Of a DNA stretch of 64,000 nucleotides, positions 40,409-49,690 are shown piece after piece. The DNA is from Actinacidiphila bryophytorum (lineage in GTDB: Bacteria; Actinomycetota; Actinomycetes; Streptomycetales; Streptomycetaceae). Each line of letters begins with the position of its first letter. The stretch's first letter is position 1. The position numbers and the translations under genes were made by a program. The stretch covers positions 1-64,000 of the forward strand of contig NZ_JAFFIX010000002.1 of NCBI RefSeq assembly GCF_016916835.1, in the 5' to 3' direction. A model generated the notes under the pieces. The model was not told where the DNA came from. It saw nothing but the letters and a program-made list of their open reading frames with translations, and made no database searches.

Positions 40409-42085
40409 TCAGCTCTTGTCGCCGCCGGCCTTGGACTTCTTGTAGCGGTCGTAGGCGCCGTTGATCAGGCTGAGGTACTGGTCGCCGTTCTTGCCCTTGA
40501 GTTCGCTCTTGAAGGCGTCCCACTGGCTGAGCGGGCGGTCGCCGAGGATGAACTTCAGGGTCTGCTGCTGGACGTAGTCCTTCAGCGGCGCCTCGTACAG
40601 CGCGAACTGCTCCTGCTCGTCGGCGTTGAGCGGGTGCGGCGGCGGCACGGGCAGCGTCTTGCGGGCGTTCATCACCTTCTGGAAGTCCTTCTCCTCCTGC
40701 GAGAAGGTCGACTCCAGCAGCTGGGTGCTGCCGCCGTAGGCGAAGTTGCCGTTGGAGAAGCCGAAGTCCACGTTGAGCTTCTTGGTCGCGGTCGGGTTGA
40801 GCCCGACGTAGTCGACGTCGTTGGTCAGGTGGAAGTTGCCGGCCGCGTCACGGGTGTACGTCACGCCCTCGACGCCCCACTTGGCGAAGATCTGGCCGTC
40901 GTCGGAGTAGAACAGCCAGTCCACGAACTGCATCATGGCGACGAAGTCCTTGGAGTCGCGCGCCTTGGTGGAGATCATCAGGCCGTTCTCCAGCCGCAGG
41001 CCGACCTTCACGGCACCGGCCGGGCCGATCGGCACCGGGATCTTGGCGACCTTGCCGTTCGGGACCGACTTGGCCAGGCCCGGACGGTAGATGTTGACCA
41101 GCTCCTGCGCGTTGGTGCTGATCACGAACGACTTGCCGGAGGTGAACTTCGCCTCGGCCTGGTCGTCGGTCTGGGTGAAGCTCTCCGGGTCCAGCAGCTT
41201 CTCCGCCACCAGCGTGTGGACGTACTCGATCATGCCCTTGTACTGGTCCATCGCACCGGTGAGGACGAACTTGCCGGCGGCGGTGTCGAAGGTGGCGTTC
41301 TGGTAGCCCCAGCCGCCGCCGTAACCGCAGCCGTAGGCCTGGCCGATGGTCTGCAGCAGCGCACCGCCCGCGGTGGGCTGGTTCCAGCGGTCCGACATCG
41401 GGTACGAGTCGGGGTGCGCGGCCTTCATCGCCTTGAGCACGTTGTGCAGGTCGTCGAGCGTCTCGGGGACCTGCAGACCCAGCTCCTCGAGGATGTCGGT
41501 GCGGATCGCGAAGGTGTAGTCGATCCACACGTCCTGGTGCAGACCGGGCAGCACGTAGTACTTGCCGTCGTCCTGCAGGAGGGTCTCCACGTCGCCCTGC
41601 AGATTCCACCGGGCGACCTTGTCGCGGTAGTTGGGCAGCAGGTCGACGTAGTCGCTGACCGCCAGGATCGCGCCCGAGGCGACGAAGGGCACCTCCTGCC
41701 CGGTGTAGGTCTTCGGCAGCAGGGCCGGGGCGCTGCCGGAGCCGATCAGGACGCTGCGCTTGTTCTCGTAGTCGCTGAGCGGCACCACGGTCGGCTTGAG
41801 CGTGACGTTGGTGCGCTTGGCGAGCTCGGTCCAGAACAGCCAGCCGGCCTTCTCCGGATAGCCCGGGTTGTCGTTGAGCAGCGTGGTGAAGGCGATCGGC
41901 TTGGCCGCCTTGAACTGCTCGTTGACGCCGAACTTGTCCATGGCGTCTTCTCTGTTCTTCGACAGGTCCTTGCCCTTGTCGTCGGAACCGCTGTCGCTGC
42001 TGCAGCCGGTGAGCCCCAGGGTGGCCGCACCGAGCGAGGCCGCACCGAGCGAGACCAGCATCGAGCGCCGGGAGATGTTGTTCAT
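40409..42085 (-). CDS. Sugar ABC-transporter substrate-binding lipoprotein (LplA-like)
   Basis: A 558-residue binding protein of the large LplA/YtcQ type that partners LplB/LplC-like permeases. A twin-arginine-like signal (SRRSML) leads to a lipobox with Cys28 (LTGC). The mature part shows the family-typical long form with GMIEYVHTLVAEKLLDPESF and ending in a helical Lys-rich tail. It follows the two permease genes (48-bp gap), and an oligosaccharide ligand from xylan or a related hemicellulose is inferred from the enzymes in the operon. Confidence 0.92.
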   Translation of the reverse strand: MNNISRRSMLVSLGAASLGAATLGLTGCSSDSGSDDKGKDLSKNREDAMDKFGVNEQFKAAKPIAFTTLLNDNPGYPEKAGWLFWTELAKRTNVTLKPTVVPLSDYENKRSVLIGSGSAPALLPKTYTGQEVPFVASGAILAVSDYVDLLPNYRDKVARWNLQGDVETLLQDDGKYYVLPGLHQDVWIDYTFAIRTDILEELGLQVPETLDDLHNVLKAMKAAHPDSYPMSDRWNQPTAGGALLQTIGQAYGCGYGGGWGYQNATFDTAAGKFVLTGAMDQYKGMIEYVHTLVAEKLLDPESFTQTDDQAEAKFTSGKSFVISTNAQELVNIYRPGLAKSVPNGKVAKIPVPIGPAGAVKVGLRLENGLMISTKARDSKDFVAMMQFVDWLFYSDDGQIFAKWGVEGVTYTRDAAGNFHLTNDVDYVGLNPTATKKLNVDFGFSNGNFAYGGSTQLLESTFSQEEKDFQKVMNARKTLPVPPPHPLNADEQEQFALYEAPLKDYVQQQTLKFILGDRPLSQWDAFKSELKGKNGDQYLSLINGAYDRYKKSKAGGDKS

Positions 42086-42133
42086 GTCAGACTCCCTTCC
42101 CGCCGTGCGCGGGAGTTCGAGGTGGGTGGGATG

Positions 42134-43057
42134 TCAGCCCTTGACCGCGCCGAGGGTGACTCCCGAGACGAAGTACCGCTGGACGAAGGGGTAGACGACC
42201 AGGATCGGAAGCGTGGTCAGCACGATCGTGACGGCCTGGATGTTGGCGCCGAGCGCGCTCGCGTCGGCCTCGGAGGCACCGACGGACGTCGCGTTGGTCG
42301 ACCCGTAGATCAGGTTGCGCAGGTAGACCGTGACCGGCATGAGGTCGGAGTGGTCCATGTAGAGGAAGGCGGCGAACCAGGAGTTCCAGAAGGAGACCGC
42401 GTAGAAGAGCACCATCGTGGCCAGCACCGCCTTGGACAGCGGCAGCACCACGCGCCAGAGGATGCCGTAGGTGTTCAGGCCGTCGATCGCGGCGGCCTCC
42501 TCCAGTTCGACCGGCAGCCCCTCGAAGAACGCCTTCATCACCAGCAGGTTGAAGACGCTGATCGCGTTGGGCAGCGCGATGGCCCACACGCTGTTCTTCA
42601 GGCCGAGGGTGGTGACCAGGACGTAGTTGGGGATCAGGCCGCCGGAGAAGAACATCGTGAAGACCGCGACCCCGACCAGCACGCCCCGGCCGCGCAGGTC
42701 CCGCTTGGACAGCACGTACGCGTAAGCAGTGGTCAGAACCATCGCGACGACCGTGGCGACCACGGTGTAGACGACCGTGTTGCGGTAGTCGGTCCAGAAC
42801 ATCGAGTTGGTCATCACGGCCTTGTAGGTCGTGACGTTGAAGCCGCGCGGCAGCAGGTTGACCTTGCCCGAGCGGATGTAGCCGTCGCTGCTGAAGGAGC
42901 GGGCCACGATGTTGACGATCGGGTAGAGGGTCGCAATCACGACCCCGGTCAGGATCAGGCCGTTGACGACCTGGAAGACCCGGTAGCCGCGGGTGGTGCG
43001 GATGCCCGCCGGCTGCGTCGGCCGGTCCTCGATGGTGGCGTTGGTGTCCAGGGTCAC
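42134..43057 (-). CDS. ABC sugar permease (LplC/CUT1 type)
   Basis: A 307-residue inner-membrane permease with six helices. The cytoplasmic EAA loop is EEAAAIDGLNTYGILWRVVLP, the ATPase contact site of CUT1 importers. GTG 43057 overlaps the stop of the other permease (GTGA); a GTG three bases upstream is equivalent. No ATPase gene is in the window; Streptomyces sugar importers usually share a single MsiK-type ATPase. Confidence 0.93.
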   Translation of the reverse strand: MTLDTNATIEDRPTQPAGIRTTRGYRVFQVVNGLILTGVVIATLYPIVNIVARSFSSDGYIRSGKVNLLPRGFNVTTYKAVMTNSMFWTDYRNTVVYTVVATVVAMVLTTAYAYVLSKRDLRGRGVLVGVAVFTMFFSGGLIPNYVLVTTLGLKNSVWAIALPNAISVFNLLVMKAFFEGLPVELEEAAAIDGLNTYGILWRVVLPLSKAVLATMVLFYAVSFWNSWFAAFLYMDHSDLMPVTVYLRNLIYGSTNATSVGASEADASALGANIQAVTIVLTTLPILVVYPFVQRYFVSGVTLGAVKG

Positions 43058-44076
43058 CACAGGCTCGTCCCCACTGTGCGACGGGAGATCCGGTTGGCCG
43101 ACACGATCAGCACCAGGCCGATCAGCGACTCGAACAGGCCGATCGCGGCCGCGTAGCTGAAGTTGTTGGAGACCACGCCCATCCGGTACAGGTACGTGGA
43201 GACGACATCCGCCGTCGGGTAGGTCAGCGGGTTGTACAGGAGCAGGATCTTCTCGAAGCCGACCGCCATGAACGTGCCGATGTTGAGGATCAGCAGCGTG
43301 ACCATCGTCGGCCGGATGCCCGGCAGCGTGACGTGCCAGGTCTGCTTCCACCGGTTGGCGCCGTCGATCCGCGCGGCCTCGTAGAGGTTGTCGTCGATCG
43401 AGGTGAGCGCGGCCAGGTAGAGGATGGTGCCCCAGCCCACGGTCTGCCACAGCTCGGACGACACGTAGATCGAGCGGAACCAGCCGGGTTGCTGGATGAA
43501 GAGGATCGGCGAGTGCCCGAAGTGGTGCAGCGCCTGGTTGACCGGGCCGTCCGCGGCCAGGAACTGCATCACCACGCCGGCCACGATCACCGTGGACAGG
43601 AAGTGCGGCAGGTACGAGACCGACTGGACCAGCTTCTTGAACTTGCGGCTGCGCACCTCGTTGAGCAGCAGCGCCAGCACGATCGGCATCGGGAAGCAGA
43701 AGACGAGCGTCAGCAGCCCGATGACCAGCGTGTTGGTGAAGACGTGCCAGAACGTCGGGTCGTGCCAGAACAGCCTGAAGTACCGCATGCCGACCCACTG
43801 GTCGCCGAACATGCTGCCGCCGGGGTGGAAGCGGCGGAAGGCGATGACGTTCCCGGCCATCGGCAGATAGCGGAACACCGCGAAGAAGGTCAGCGGCAGC
43901 ACCGCGAGCGAGTAGAGCTGCCAGTCGCGGCGCAGTGACTGGCGCCAGGTGCGCCGCCCCTGGCTGCGGTTGCGGCCCATGCGCCCGACGCGCCCTTTCG
44001 GCCGGGTCCGGGCGGAACTCCGCCCGCCCGCGCCGGGCGCGTCGGACGGCAGGTCCACCGTCCTGGTCGTGCTCAT
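43054..44076 (-). CDS. ABC sugar permease (LplB/CUT1 type)
   Basis: A 340-residue permease. A basic cytoplasmic head (about 1-60) is followed by six membrane helices and the EAA loop YEAARIDGANRWKQTWHVTLP. ATG 44076 has a GGAGG site upstream. It is the first gene of the operon permease-permease-binding protein-GH39-DUF624-GH42. The CGAAA-box at 44183-44193 lies about 107 bp upstream. Confidence 0.93.
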   Translation of the reverse strand: MSTTRTVDLPSDAPGAGGRSSARTRPKGRVGRMGRNRSQGRRTWRQSLRRDWQLYSLAVLPLTFFAVFRYLPMAGNVIAFRRFHPGGSMFGDQWVGMRYFRLFWHDPTFWHVFTNTLVIGLLTLVFCFPMPIVLALLLNEVRSRKFKKLVQSVSYLPHFLSTVIVAGVVMQFLAADGPVNQALHHFGHSPILFIQQPGWFRSIYVSSELWQTVGWGTILYLAALTSIDDNLYEAARIDGANRWKQTWHVTLPGIRPTMVTLLILNIGTFMAVGFEKILLLYNPLTYPTADVVSTYLYRMGVVSNNFSYAAAIGLFESLIGLVLIVSANRISRRTVGTSLW

Positions 44077-44182
44077 CGTGGGCCTCCGTGCGGTGGATGG
44101 GCGACGCACGCCCACCGACGCTGGCACTGGTCAGGCCGGGGAGGGCCTTCCAGGAGGCGGCATGAGAACTAGCGGGCGGAGT

Positions 44183-44193
44183 CGAAACTTTCG
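44183..44193. promoter_or_regulatory. CGAAA-C-TTTCG box, permease-operon promoter
   Basis: CGAAACTTTCG is a perfect palindrome around C, followed directly by a partial second copy (CGAAACTCG). It lies upstream of the minus-strand import/hydrolase operon and fits a LacI-family operator. Confidence 0.72.
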
Positions 44194-44347
44194 AAACTCG
44201 TGCTTAATGTGTCGGGCAGCCTAAGGACGTGGCAGAACGGGTGTCAATAGGCGCGACAGCGGGTTTCCAGCCTGGCCGAGCCGCCCCAGGTGGCGTATAT
44301 TCACCGCCTGGCCACTCGTTCGGTTCAGACAGTTTCACGACAAAAAC

Positions 44348-44358
44348 CGAAAGTTTCG
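44348..44358. promoter_or_regulatory. CGAAA-G-TTTCG box, LacI promoter
   Basis: CGAAAGTTTCG, the same box with a central G, 37 bp upstream of the proposed TTG start of the LacI gene. Its position supports autorepression. TATATT at 44296-44301 may be a -10 element; I see no good -35. Confidence 0.7.
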
Positions 44359-44394
44359 AAGTCCCAGCAGACCCAGCAGCGTAGGGCTCCCCCT

Positions 44395-45432
44395 TTGACC
44401 AGTTCCGTTTCAGCAGGCGGGCAGCGTGCCGCGACGATCGCCACCATCGCCGCGGAGGTCGGCGTGTCGGTCGCGACCGTCTCCAAGGTGCTCAACGGAC
44501 GCGCCGACGTCGCCCCGGAAACCAGGGCGCGGGTCGAGGCGAGCCTCGAACGGCACCGCTACCGGCGCAGGACCCGCCGCCCCGCCGAGGCCACCAGCCA
44601 GGTCCACCTGGTCTTCCACGAGTTCGACTCCGCGTGGGCCATGGAGATCATCCGTGGCGTCGAGGAGGCCGCGGCGGCCGCCGGGGTCGAACTGGTGCTC
44701 ACCCAGATGGGCGGCAGCCACCGGCCCTCCGACACCTGGCTCGATCTCATCGTCGGCCGCCAGCCGCTCGGCGTACTCCTGGTGCAGTGTGGGCTGACGC
44801 CCGGTCAGCAGGAGAAACTCCGCAGGCAGCGGGTGCCCTTCGTGGCCGTCGACACCGACAGCGCGACCCCGGCGTCCGTGCCCACCGTCGGCTCCAACAA
44901 CTGGAACGGCGGCCTGGTCGCCGCCCGCCACCTGCTGGAACTCGGCCACCGCAGGATCGGCATGATCTCCGGGCCCGAGGACCTGCTGTGCAGCCGCGCC
45001 CGGCTGGCCGGATTCAGCTCGGCGCACGACGAGGCGGGCCTGGCGATGGACCCCTCGCTGGTGCGGCACGGCACCTTCTACCTCAACGCCGGCTACGAGT
45101 ACGGCATGGAGCTGCTGCGGCTGCCCGACCCGCCGACCGCGATCTTCGCCGGGTCCGACGCGCAGGCCATGGGCGTCCTGCGGGCCGCCCGCCACCTCGG
45201 CCTCGACCTGCCGGGCGACCTGTCGGTGGTCGGCTACGACGACCTGCCGGTCGCCGAGTGGATGGAACCCCCGCTCACCACCGTCCACCAGCCGCTGCAC
45301 GACATGGCGGGAACCGCCACCCGGATGCTGCTCGACCTGGCGGCCGGCGTCGAGGTGCCGACCAGCCGCATCGACCTGGGCACGGAACTGGTCGTCCGCG
45401 CCAGCACCGCACCGCCCAGACCCGCGCCCTGA
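44395..45432 (+). CDS. LacI-family transcriptional repressor of the hemicellulose locus
   Basis: A 345-residue repressor. The HTH and hinge helix lie at about 14-60 (TIATIAAEVGVSVATVSKVLNGRADV), then the periplasmic-binding-like effector domain with GSNNWNGGLVAARHLLELGHRRIGMISG and the closing TTVHQPLHDMAGTATRMLLDL. Translation from the ATG at 44290 would put the operator inside the coding sequence and add an unusual 35-residue head, so I prefer TTG 44395, which gives the standard family length. It is divergent from the transporter operon, and CGAAA-S-TTTCG boxes flank both promoters. Confidence 0.9.
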   Translation: MTSSVSAGGQRAATIATIAAEVGVSVATVSKVLNGRADVAPETRARVEASLERHRYRRRTRRPAEATSQVHLVFHEFDSAWAMEIIRGVEEAAAAAGVELVLTQMGGSHRPSDTWLDLIVGRQPLGVLLVQCGLTPGQQEKLRRQRVPFVAVDTDSATPASVPTVGSNNWNGGLVAARHLLELGHRRIGMISGPEDLLCSRARLAGFSSAHDEAGLAMDPSLVRHGTFYLNAGYEYGMELLRLPDPPTAIFAGSDAQAMGVLRAARHLGLDLPGDLSVVGYDDLPVAEWMEPPLTTVHQPLHDMAGTATRMLLDLAAGVEVPTSRIDLGTELVVRASTAPPRPAP

Positions 45433-45520
45433 ACCGCGCGCCCGGTCGTACGCCGGCGCCGGTGCGCCGAACCCGCGTCGCAGCCCAACCCCCTTACCCG
45501 GCAGGCCCCTTGGAGGACAC

Positions 45521-46492
45521 GTGCCCCTGTTCGACCTACCGCTCGGGGAGTTGCAGCAGTACGCCCCCGACGTGCCGGAACCCGACGACTTCGACGCCTT
45601 CTGGGCCGCCACCCTCAAGCAGGCCGACGCGACCCCCGTACTGATCGACGTCGCACCCGCCGACACCGGGCTGAGCCTGGTCGACACCTGGGACGTGACC
45701 TTCGCCGGCTACGAAGGCCAGCCGGTACGCGGCTGGTTCACCCGCCCCCGCGGCGCCACCGCCGACCTGCCCGCGGTCGTGGAATACCTCGGCTACGGAC
45801 GCGGACGCGGCCTCCCGCACGAGCGCCTCACCTGGGCCGCCGCCGGCTACGCCCACCTGCTGATGGACAGCCGCGGCCAGGGCGACCTGTACGGCAACGG
45901 CGGCGCCACCCCCGACCCGGCACCCGCCGCCCCCGGCGGCCCCGGCGTCGCCACCCGCGGCATCCTCACCCCGCACGACTACTACTACCGCCGCCTGATC
46001 ACCGACGCGGCCCGCGCCGTCACCGCCGCCCGCGCCCTCCCGGGCGTCGACCCCGGCCGCGTCGCCGCCGTCGGCAACAGCCAGGGCGGCGGCCTGGCCC
46101 TCGCCGCCGCGGGCCTGGTCCCCGACCTCGCCGCCCTGATGATCTCGGCACCCTTCCTGTGCCACATCCAGCGCGCCATCGACCTCACCGACGCCGACCC
46201 CTACGGCGAGATCGTCCGCTACCTCGCGGTCAACCGCGAGGCGGAACCCGCCGTCCGCAGAACCCTCGCCTACGTCGACGGCATCCACTTCGCCCGCCGC
46301 GCCACCGCCCCCCTCCACGTCGGCGTGGGCCTGCGCGACACGGTCTGCCCTCCCAGCACGGTCTTCGCCGCCTACAACCACTACGCGGCCGCGGACCGCA
46401 CGGTCCACGTCTACCCCTTCAACCACCACGAGGGTGGCGAGGCCCTCCACACCCGCCGCCAACTCACCTGGCTGGCGAGCCGGTTGGACTAG
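45521..46492 (+). CDS. CE7 acetyl xylan esterase/cephalosporin-C deacetylase
   Basis: A 323-residue alpha/beta hydrolase of the CE7 family, no signal peptide. The catalytic triad is visible: Ser187 in GNSQGG, Asp273 in GLRDTVCPPST and His303 in NHHEGG. The family motif MDSRGQG is present near 115-121. It should remove acetyl groups from imported xylo-oligosaccharides, and it follows the LacI gene by 88 bp. GTG 45521 has a GGAGG site. Its TAG stop lies in the terminal CTAG of the second MITE-like copy. Confidence 0.93.
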   Translation: MPLFDLPLGELQQYAPDVPEPDDFDAFWAATLKQADATPVLIDVAPADTGLSLVDTWDVTFAGYEGQPVRGWFTRPRGATADLPAVVEYLGYGRGRGLPHERLTWAAAGYAHLLMDSRGQGDLYGNGGATPDPAPAAPGGPGVATRGILTPHDYYYRRLITDAARAVTAARALPGVDPGRVAAVGNSQGGGLALAAAGLVPDLAALMISAPFLCHIQRAIDLTDADPYGEIVRYLAVNREAEPAVRRTLAYVDGIHFARRATAPLHVGVGLRDTVCPPSTVFAAYNHYAAADRTVHVYPFNHHEGGEALHTRRQLTWLASRLD

Positions 46493-46669
46493 GCCGTGTT
46501 TTGGAGGTCCCGCCTGCCCCGCGACGCCTGGCCTGCACGCTCGCTGCGTTGCCGGAGTCGTCCGAGTAGGCCCACTACGAGGACGACCCTCCGCCTTGCG
46601 ATCGCACGCACCAGACGCCGCGGGGCCCGCCCTGTGGGCGGACGGCGCTACTTCCAAAACACGGCCTAG
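46489..46669 (-). mobile_element. MITE-like 181-bp element, copy 2 (inverse)
   Basis: Reverse-oriented second copy of the element at 3882-4062, also 181 bp with CTAG ends and terminal repeats GGCCGTGTTTTG/CAAAACACGGCC. It fills the whole gap between two convergent genes. The left CTAG contains the TAG stop of the CE7 gene, and the right one the TAG stop of the minus-strand hydrolase. Its symmetric ends and central inverted sequences could also terminate transcription both ways. Confidence 0.78.
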
Positions 46670-47607
46670 GCCTCGCGGGCGAAGCGGGTGCGGAGGAAGG
46701 CGGCGGACCGGGACTGCGCCCTGGCGGCCGCGGGGGTGGTGGCTGTCATCGCGAAGAAGCCGTGGGGCATGCCGGGATAGCGGGTCAGTTCCACCGGGAC
46801 GCCGGCGGCGGTCAGGCGGTGGGCGTAGGACTCGCCCTGGTCGCGGAGGGGGTCGTGTTCCGCCGTGATGACCAGGGCGGGGGGCAGGGCCGCCAGGTCG
46901 GGGGCGCGCAGCGGCGAGGCGAGGGGGTCGGCCGCGTCGGACGGGGTGGCGAGGTAGTGGCGGGCGTACCAGGCCACCGAGTGGTGGTTGAAGAGCCACG
47001 GGTCGTCGTTGGCGCGCATCGAGGCGTCGTCGGCCGACTGGTCGGTGTTGGGGTACACCAGGAGTTGGGCGAGCAGCGGGGGGCCGCCGGCGTCGCGGGC
47101 CAGCAGGGTCACCGCGGCGGCCAGGTTGCCGCCCGCGCTGTCGCCGCCGACGGCGAGCCTGGCCGGGTCGGCGCCGATCTCGGCCGCGTGCGCGGCGACC
47201 CAGCGCAGGGCGGCGTGGCAGTCGTGCACGGCGGCGGGGAAGGGGTGTTCGGGCGCCAGGCGGTACCCGACGCTCGCGACCAGGCACCCGGCCTCCGCGG
47301 CCAGCGCCCGGCACACCGCGTCCGCGGTGTCGATGCTGCCCAGCGTCCAGCCGCCGCCGAAGTAGTAGAGCAGCACCGGGAGTTGCGGGTCAGGTCCGGG
47401 TCGGTAGATCCGCAGCGGCAGCGGACCGCCGGGGCCGGGGATCTCCCGGTCGTGCACCTCGTACAGGGCGCGCGGGGTGCCCGCGTCCGCCTGGATCGCG
47501 GCCAGGTCGGCGGCCCGCGCCTCGGCGATCGACAGTGTGTACAGCGGCGGTTCGCCGGTACGGGCGCGCCGGTCGCGCATGTCCTGGATCTGCGGGTCGA
47601 GCGTCAC
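46666..47607 (-). CDS. Alpha/beta hydrolase (HSL/GDXG family), end of the biosynthetic operon
   Basis: A 313-residue esterase-like protein. The hormone-sensitive-lipase pattern is present: nucleophile Ser157 in GDSAGG, Asp in AEHDPLRD and His in MPHGFF. The usual His-Gly-Gly-Gly oxyanion loop is FGGGW here, its first His replaced by Phe83. GTG 47607 overlaps the PPTase stop (GTGA), so it belongs to the long minus-strand operon as its last gene. It could release or edit a product; no substrate is indicated. Confidence 0.88.
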   Translation of the reverse strand: MTLDPQIQDMRDRRARTGEPPLYTLSIAEARAADLAAIQADAGTPRALYEVHDREIPGPGGPLPLRIYRPGPDPQLPVLLYYFGGGWTLGSIDTADAVCRALAAEAGCLVASVGYRLAPEHPFPAAVHDCHAALRWVAAHAAEIGADPARLAVGGDSAGGNLAAAVTLLARDAGGPPLLAQLLVYPNTDQSADDASMRANDDPWLFNHHSVAWYARHYLATPSDAADPLASPLRAPDLAALPPALVITAEHDPLRDQGESYAHRLTAAGVPVELTRYPGMPHGFFAMTATTPAAARAQSRSAAFLRTRFAREA

Positions 47608-48380
47608 GGTCGGCGACCTCCGGGCGGCGGGTGGCTTGACGGGTGCGGTGGCTGCTGGGGCTGCTGCGGCTGCTCCGGCTGCTGCGGTGAAGGGGCCTGC
47701 GGGGTCCAGTGGTTGAGGGCCACCCGGTAGTCCGCGGGGCCGGACAGGGCGACGGCCGCCCGGTAGCCGGGCGGGGCCGGCAGGTCGGTGATGCGGTAGC
47801 CGGCCGACCAGGCGTCCTCAGGGCGGGCGGGCGGCACCCGGTGCGGGAGGACCGGGATGCGCAGGCCCTGGGTCAGTCGGCCGCCGTGTGCCTTGGTCAG
47901 CGCCTCCTTGCGCGACCACAGCCGCGCGAACAGGTCGGCCCGGCCCGCGGGGTCGGCGGTCGCGCCCACCGACTCGGCCTCCGCGGGCGGGAAGTAGCGG
48001 CGGGCCACCGCGGCCGCGTCCAGGTGCGGCAGGACCTGCTGGACGTCCACGCCGACGCGGCGCACCGCGGTGACCGCGACCAGGGCGAGGTCGCCGGAGT
48101 GCGAGAGGTTGACCTGTACGGCGGGCCGCGGGCCGGCCATGTCCGGCTTGCCGTGCGGGCCGCGCACCCAGCGGATGGCGGCGGGCGCAGCGCCGGTGCG
48201 GGCGGCGACGATGTGGCGCAGGGCGCCGTGGGCGACGACGAAGCGCCGCCGGTCGTCGGCCGAGCGGTACGCCGCCGCCCGCTGCCGCTCACCGTCGTCC
48301 AGTACGCCGAGCAGGTCCGCGACGACCTGCTCGGACCGCACGTCGGGCACCAGCCACACCTGGACCTCGTCGGCGGTCAC
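47604..48380 (-). CDS. 4'-phosphopantetheinyl transferase (Sfp type)
   Basis: A 258-residue PPTase. Core motifs are NLSHSGDLALVAV (91-103), GVDVQ (Asp112) and FARLWSRKEALTKAHG (Lys158, Glu159). The C-terminus is an unusual Gln/Pro/His-rich tail (about 225-258). It activates carrier proteins by adding phosphopantetheine; the free ACP at 52292-52588 is the obvious local client. It overlaps both neighbours by GTGA. Confidence 0.93.
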   Translation of the reverse strand: MTADEVQVWLVPDVRSEQVVADLLGVLDDGERQRAAAYRSADDRRRFVVAHGALRHIVAARTGAAPAAIRWVRGPHGKPDMAGPRPAVQVNLSHSGDLALVAVTAVRRVGVDVQQVLPHLDAAAVARRYFPPAEAESVGATADPAGRADLFARLWSRKEALTKAHGGRLTQGLRIPVLPHRVPPARPEDAWSAGYRITDLPAPPGYRAAVALSGPADYRVALNHWTPQAPSPQQPEQPQQPQQPPHPSSHPPPGGRRP

Positions 48381-49690
48381 CGCTCCTCCTCCGCACGGTC
48401 GCCGACCAGCTGTGCCAGTCGCCGTACGCCCTCGCCGATGTCCTCGGGCGGCAGCGCGCTGCACGACAGCCGGATCTGCCGGCGGCCCCCGCCGCCCGGC
48501 CCCCGGCCGTCGAAGCCGTAGAAGAAGCTCATCGGGGTCCACAGCACCCCGTAGTCCCGCCCCGAGGTCTCCAGCAGCGCCTCGTCCGCGGTCAGCGGCA
48601 CGTCGAGGACGGCGAAGAAGCCGCCCGCGGGGGTGTTCCAGTGCACCCGCGGATCGCCGCCGAAGGACGTCTCCAGGGCGCCGAGCAGCGTCCGCAGGTT
48701 GCGCCGGTAGAAGGCGGTCTTCTCCTTGCCGGCCGCCCGCACGCTGCACCCCGACTCCACCAGGAAGCCGCCGATGACCGCCTGCGCGACCGGGGAGGTG
48801 TTGACGGTCAACAGGCTCTTGACCGCGGACAGTTCCTCGGCCAGCAGGGTCCGCCGGCCGACCGCGTCCACCACCGTCTGGTCGGCGACCAGGAAGCCGA
48901 CCCGGGCGCCGGGGAAGCAGGACTTCGCGAACGAGCCGAGGTAGACGACCCGTTCGCCGGTGTCCAGCGCCTTGAGCGTGGGCCGGGGTTCGTCGTCCAG
49001 GCCGAAGAGGCCGTACGGGTCGTCCTCCAGCAGCAGCAGGTCGCACTCGGCGGCCACTTCCAGCAGCCGGTGCCGCGCGGCCACCGGCATCGAAGCGCCG
49101 GACGGGTTCGCGAAGTTGGGCACCAGGTAGAGGGCGCGGGGCCGGCGCCCCGAGGCCCTGACCGCGGCCACCACCGCGGGCACCGTGTCCGGGTCGAGCC
49201 CCTCCGCCGACTCCGGCACGGGGACGACCTCGACGCCGAGCACCCGGGCGGCTCCGGTGAGCCCCACGTAGCAGGGCTCGACGGCGAGCACCACGTCGCC
49301 GGGCCGCGCGCACAGGCCGCGCAGCGCGACCACCATCGCCTCCTGGCAGCCGCTGGTGACCATGACCGCCTGCTCGGGCACCTCGATGCCCTCGTCCACC
49401 AGCAGCATGCGCGCGATGAGCGCGCCCAGGTGGCCGTTGGTCCGCCCGTACTGCAGGAGTTGGCGCTGCCGCTGCTCGTGGCTGAGGCCGAGCGCTTCGA
49501 GGTGCGCGAGGTAGCCGCGCAGGTAGCGGTCGAGGTCGTCGGTGGTGTGGAAACCGTCGTAGGGGCGGCCCGCGGCCAGCGAGATCGCGGCGGGGAAGCG
49601 GGCGGCGACCTCGTTGAGGAAGTTCATCGACGCCGACTCGGGGTCGGACACCGAGGCGTGCAGGTCGTCGCGTCGCAGCAGGACCGTCAT
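48377..49690 (-). CDS. PLP-dependent aminotransferase (HpgT-like)
   Basis: A 437-residue fold-type I aminotransferase. Visible motifs: an N-terminal dimer segment, MVTSGCQEAMVVALRGL, LVPNFANPSGASMP, LLLEDDPYG and the PLP lysine in YLGSFAKSCFPGAR, plus RRQIRLSCS near the end. It resembles the MocR-type aminotransferase domain without the DNA-binding part, the group that includes hydroxyphenylglycine aminotransferase (HpgT). Beside a 4-hydroxymandelate oxidase and in the same operon as 4-hydroxymandelate synthase, amination of 4-hydroxyphenylglyoxylate is the natural inference. It overlaps the oxidase stop by ATGA. Confidence 0.83.
   Translation of the reverse strand: MTVLLRRDDLHASVSDPESASMNFLNEVAARFPAAISLAAGRPYDGFHTTDDLDRYLRGYLAHLEALGLSHEQRQRQLLQYGRTNGHLGALIARMLLVDEGIEVPEQAVMVTSGCQEAMVVALRGLCARPGDVVLAVEPCYVGLTGAARVLGVEVVPVPESAEGLDPDTVPAVVAAVRASGRRPRALYLVPNFANPSGASMPVAARHRLLEVAAECDLLLLEDDPYGLFGLDDEPRPTLKALDTGERVVYLGSFAKSCFPGARVGFLVADQTVVDAVGRRTLLAEELSAVKSLLTVNTSPVAQAVIGGFLVESGCSVRAAGKEKTAFYRRNLRTLLGALETSFGGDPRVHWNTPAGGFFAVLDVPLTADEALLETSGRDYGVLWTPMSFFYGFDGRGPGGGGRRQIRLSCSALPPEDIGEGVRRLAQLVGDRAEEER

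Noticed and set aside
44290-44394. LacI gene start at ATG 44290
   Set aside because: It would place the operator and part of the promoter inside the coding sequence and add a non-conserved head of 35 residues; TTG 44395 gives the family length.
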